32,442 nt of DNA. Origin: JAKIWV01 sp049800095 (GTDB lineage Archaea > Thermoplasmatota > Thermoplasmata > Lutacidiplasmatales > UBA184). The stretch lies in NCBI GenBank assembly GCA_049800095.1, contig JBARJD010000154.1, forward strand, positions 1 to 32,442, read 5' to 3'. The notes beneath the pieces were generated by a model. That model saw only the letters and a program-made list of their open reading frames with translations. It did no database searches and had not been told where the DNA came from. The position numbers and the translations under genes are program-made. Positions 32,229-32,442 of this stretch are shown one piece after another; positions within the stretch are counted from its first letter, which is position 1; every line of letters begins with the position of its first letter.

Positions 32229-32365
32229 CGCCTGAAACATCGACGGTTGAGATTCCCCGTCCGATGTCGCGACGGGCTGCAAGTCTCATTTCACCTACTC
32301 GGCCCGCCGGGAGGCAGCCCCGAGCAAATAATCCGGCCGGTGCGAACTCCTCGGTCGATCGACGC

Positions 32366-32392
32366 CGTTGCAACGACCCGCCGAAGTATAAC
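32366..32392 (+). promoter_or_regulatory. CGTTGCAACG palindrome followed by TATA-like AGTATAAC
   Basis: A perfect 10-bp palindrome (32366-32375) lies just before AGTATAAC (about 32385-32392), which would promote a gene starting past the right edge. GTTGCAAC also occurs at 10898-10905. The gene itself is not visible, so this is tentative. Confidence 0.3.
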
Positions 32393-32442
32393 CCCTTTAA
32401 GGACTAGGAAGACTTCTGCCGCGCGTCGCCGAAACTTAGTGA

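Noticed and set aside
1..32442. CRISPR arrays, insertion sequences, rRNA genes
   Set aside because: No regular direct repeats with spacers, no transposase-like protein and no rRNA-like sequence were seen.

Overview
The window looks like a high-GC archaeal chromosome segment, most probably from a Thermoplasmatota-type lineage of soil or sediment; this is inferred, since no rRNA or other marker gene is present. The archaeal reading rests on several things. A/T-rich TATA-like boxes sit about 25-28 bases before start codons (e.g. 9537-9544, 19844-19853, 23828-23839, 31021-31028), so many transcripts appear leaderless. Genes inside operons or with short leaders instead carry GGAGG/GGTGA-like ribosome sites. 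The secreted proteins (a PKD-domain peptide-binding protein and a beta-propeller with a C-terminal membrane anchor) are of a kind common in those archaea. Several genes look bacterial in origin (DUF1801 protein, class III cyclase with TolB-like and TPR parts, RibD-like reductase).

Layout. 1-3.7 kb: the end of an aminoglycoside-phosphotransferase-like kinase, a cupin, an SRPBCC protein, and a decarboxylase-like PLP enzyme overlapping a glyoxalase-fold gene. 4.0-9.5 kb: two peptide/nickel-type ABC permeases converging on a very large PKD-fused solute-binding protein; the ATPases are not in the window. 9.7-12.4 kb: a CorA-like two-helix membrane protein divergent from a secreted propeller. 12.4-15.8 kb: an adenylate cyclase/TolB/TPR signalling protein behind a zinc-ribbon membrane protein, and a multi-pass membrane protein. 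15.9-19.1 kb: an aminotransferase, a second SRPBCC protein, a HAD-like hydrolase and a small membrane protein. 19.2-28.4 kb: an accessory stretch with three toxin-antitoxin-like pairs (VapBC, AbiE-like, and a winged-helix/RelE-like pair) among a GNAT acetyltransferase, a 74-residue unknown protein, a RibD-like reductase, a small membrane protein, an S9 peptidase and a GltD-like oxidoreductase. 28.5-32.4 kb: a PaaI-type thioesterase, an NTF2-like protein, a patatin-like lipase gene broken by an in-frame TAG, a DUF1801 protein and an AHSA1-type protein.

The most noteworthy points are: the patatin gene, whose only lesion is an amber codon between the oxyanion loop and the nucleophile elbow; a recurring GGTGCAA/TTGCACC element that falls almost only in promoter-bearing intergenic gaps and forms a perfect 10-bp dyad at 23871-23892; the compact winged-helix/RelE-like pair; a cyclase with every catalytic residue; and a decarboxylase-like enzyme with an altered substrate-side motif. 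All assignments are from reading the sequence; no database search was run.
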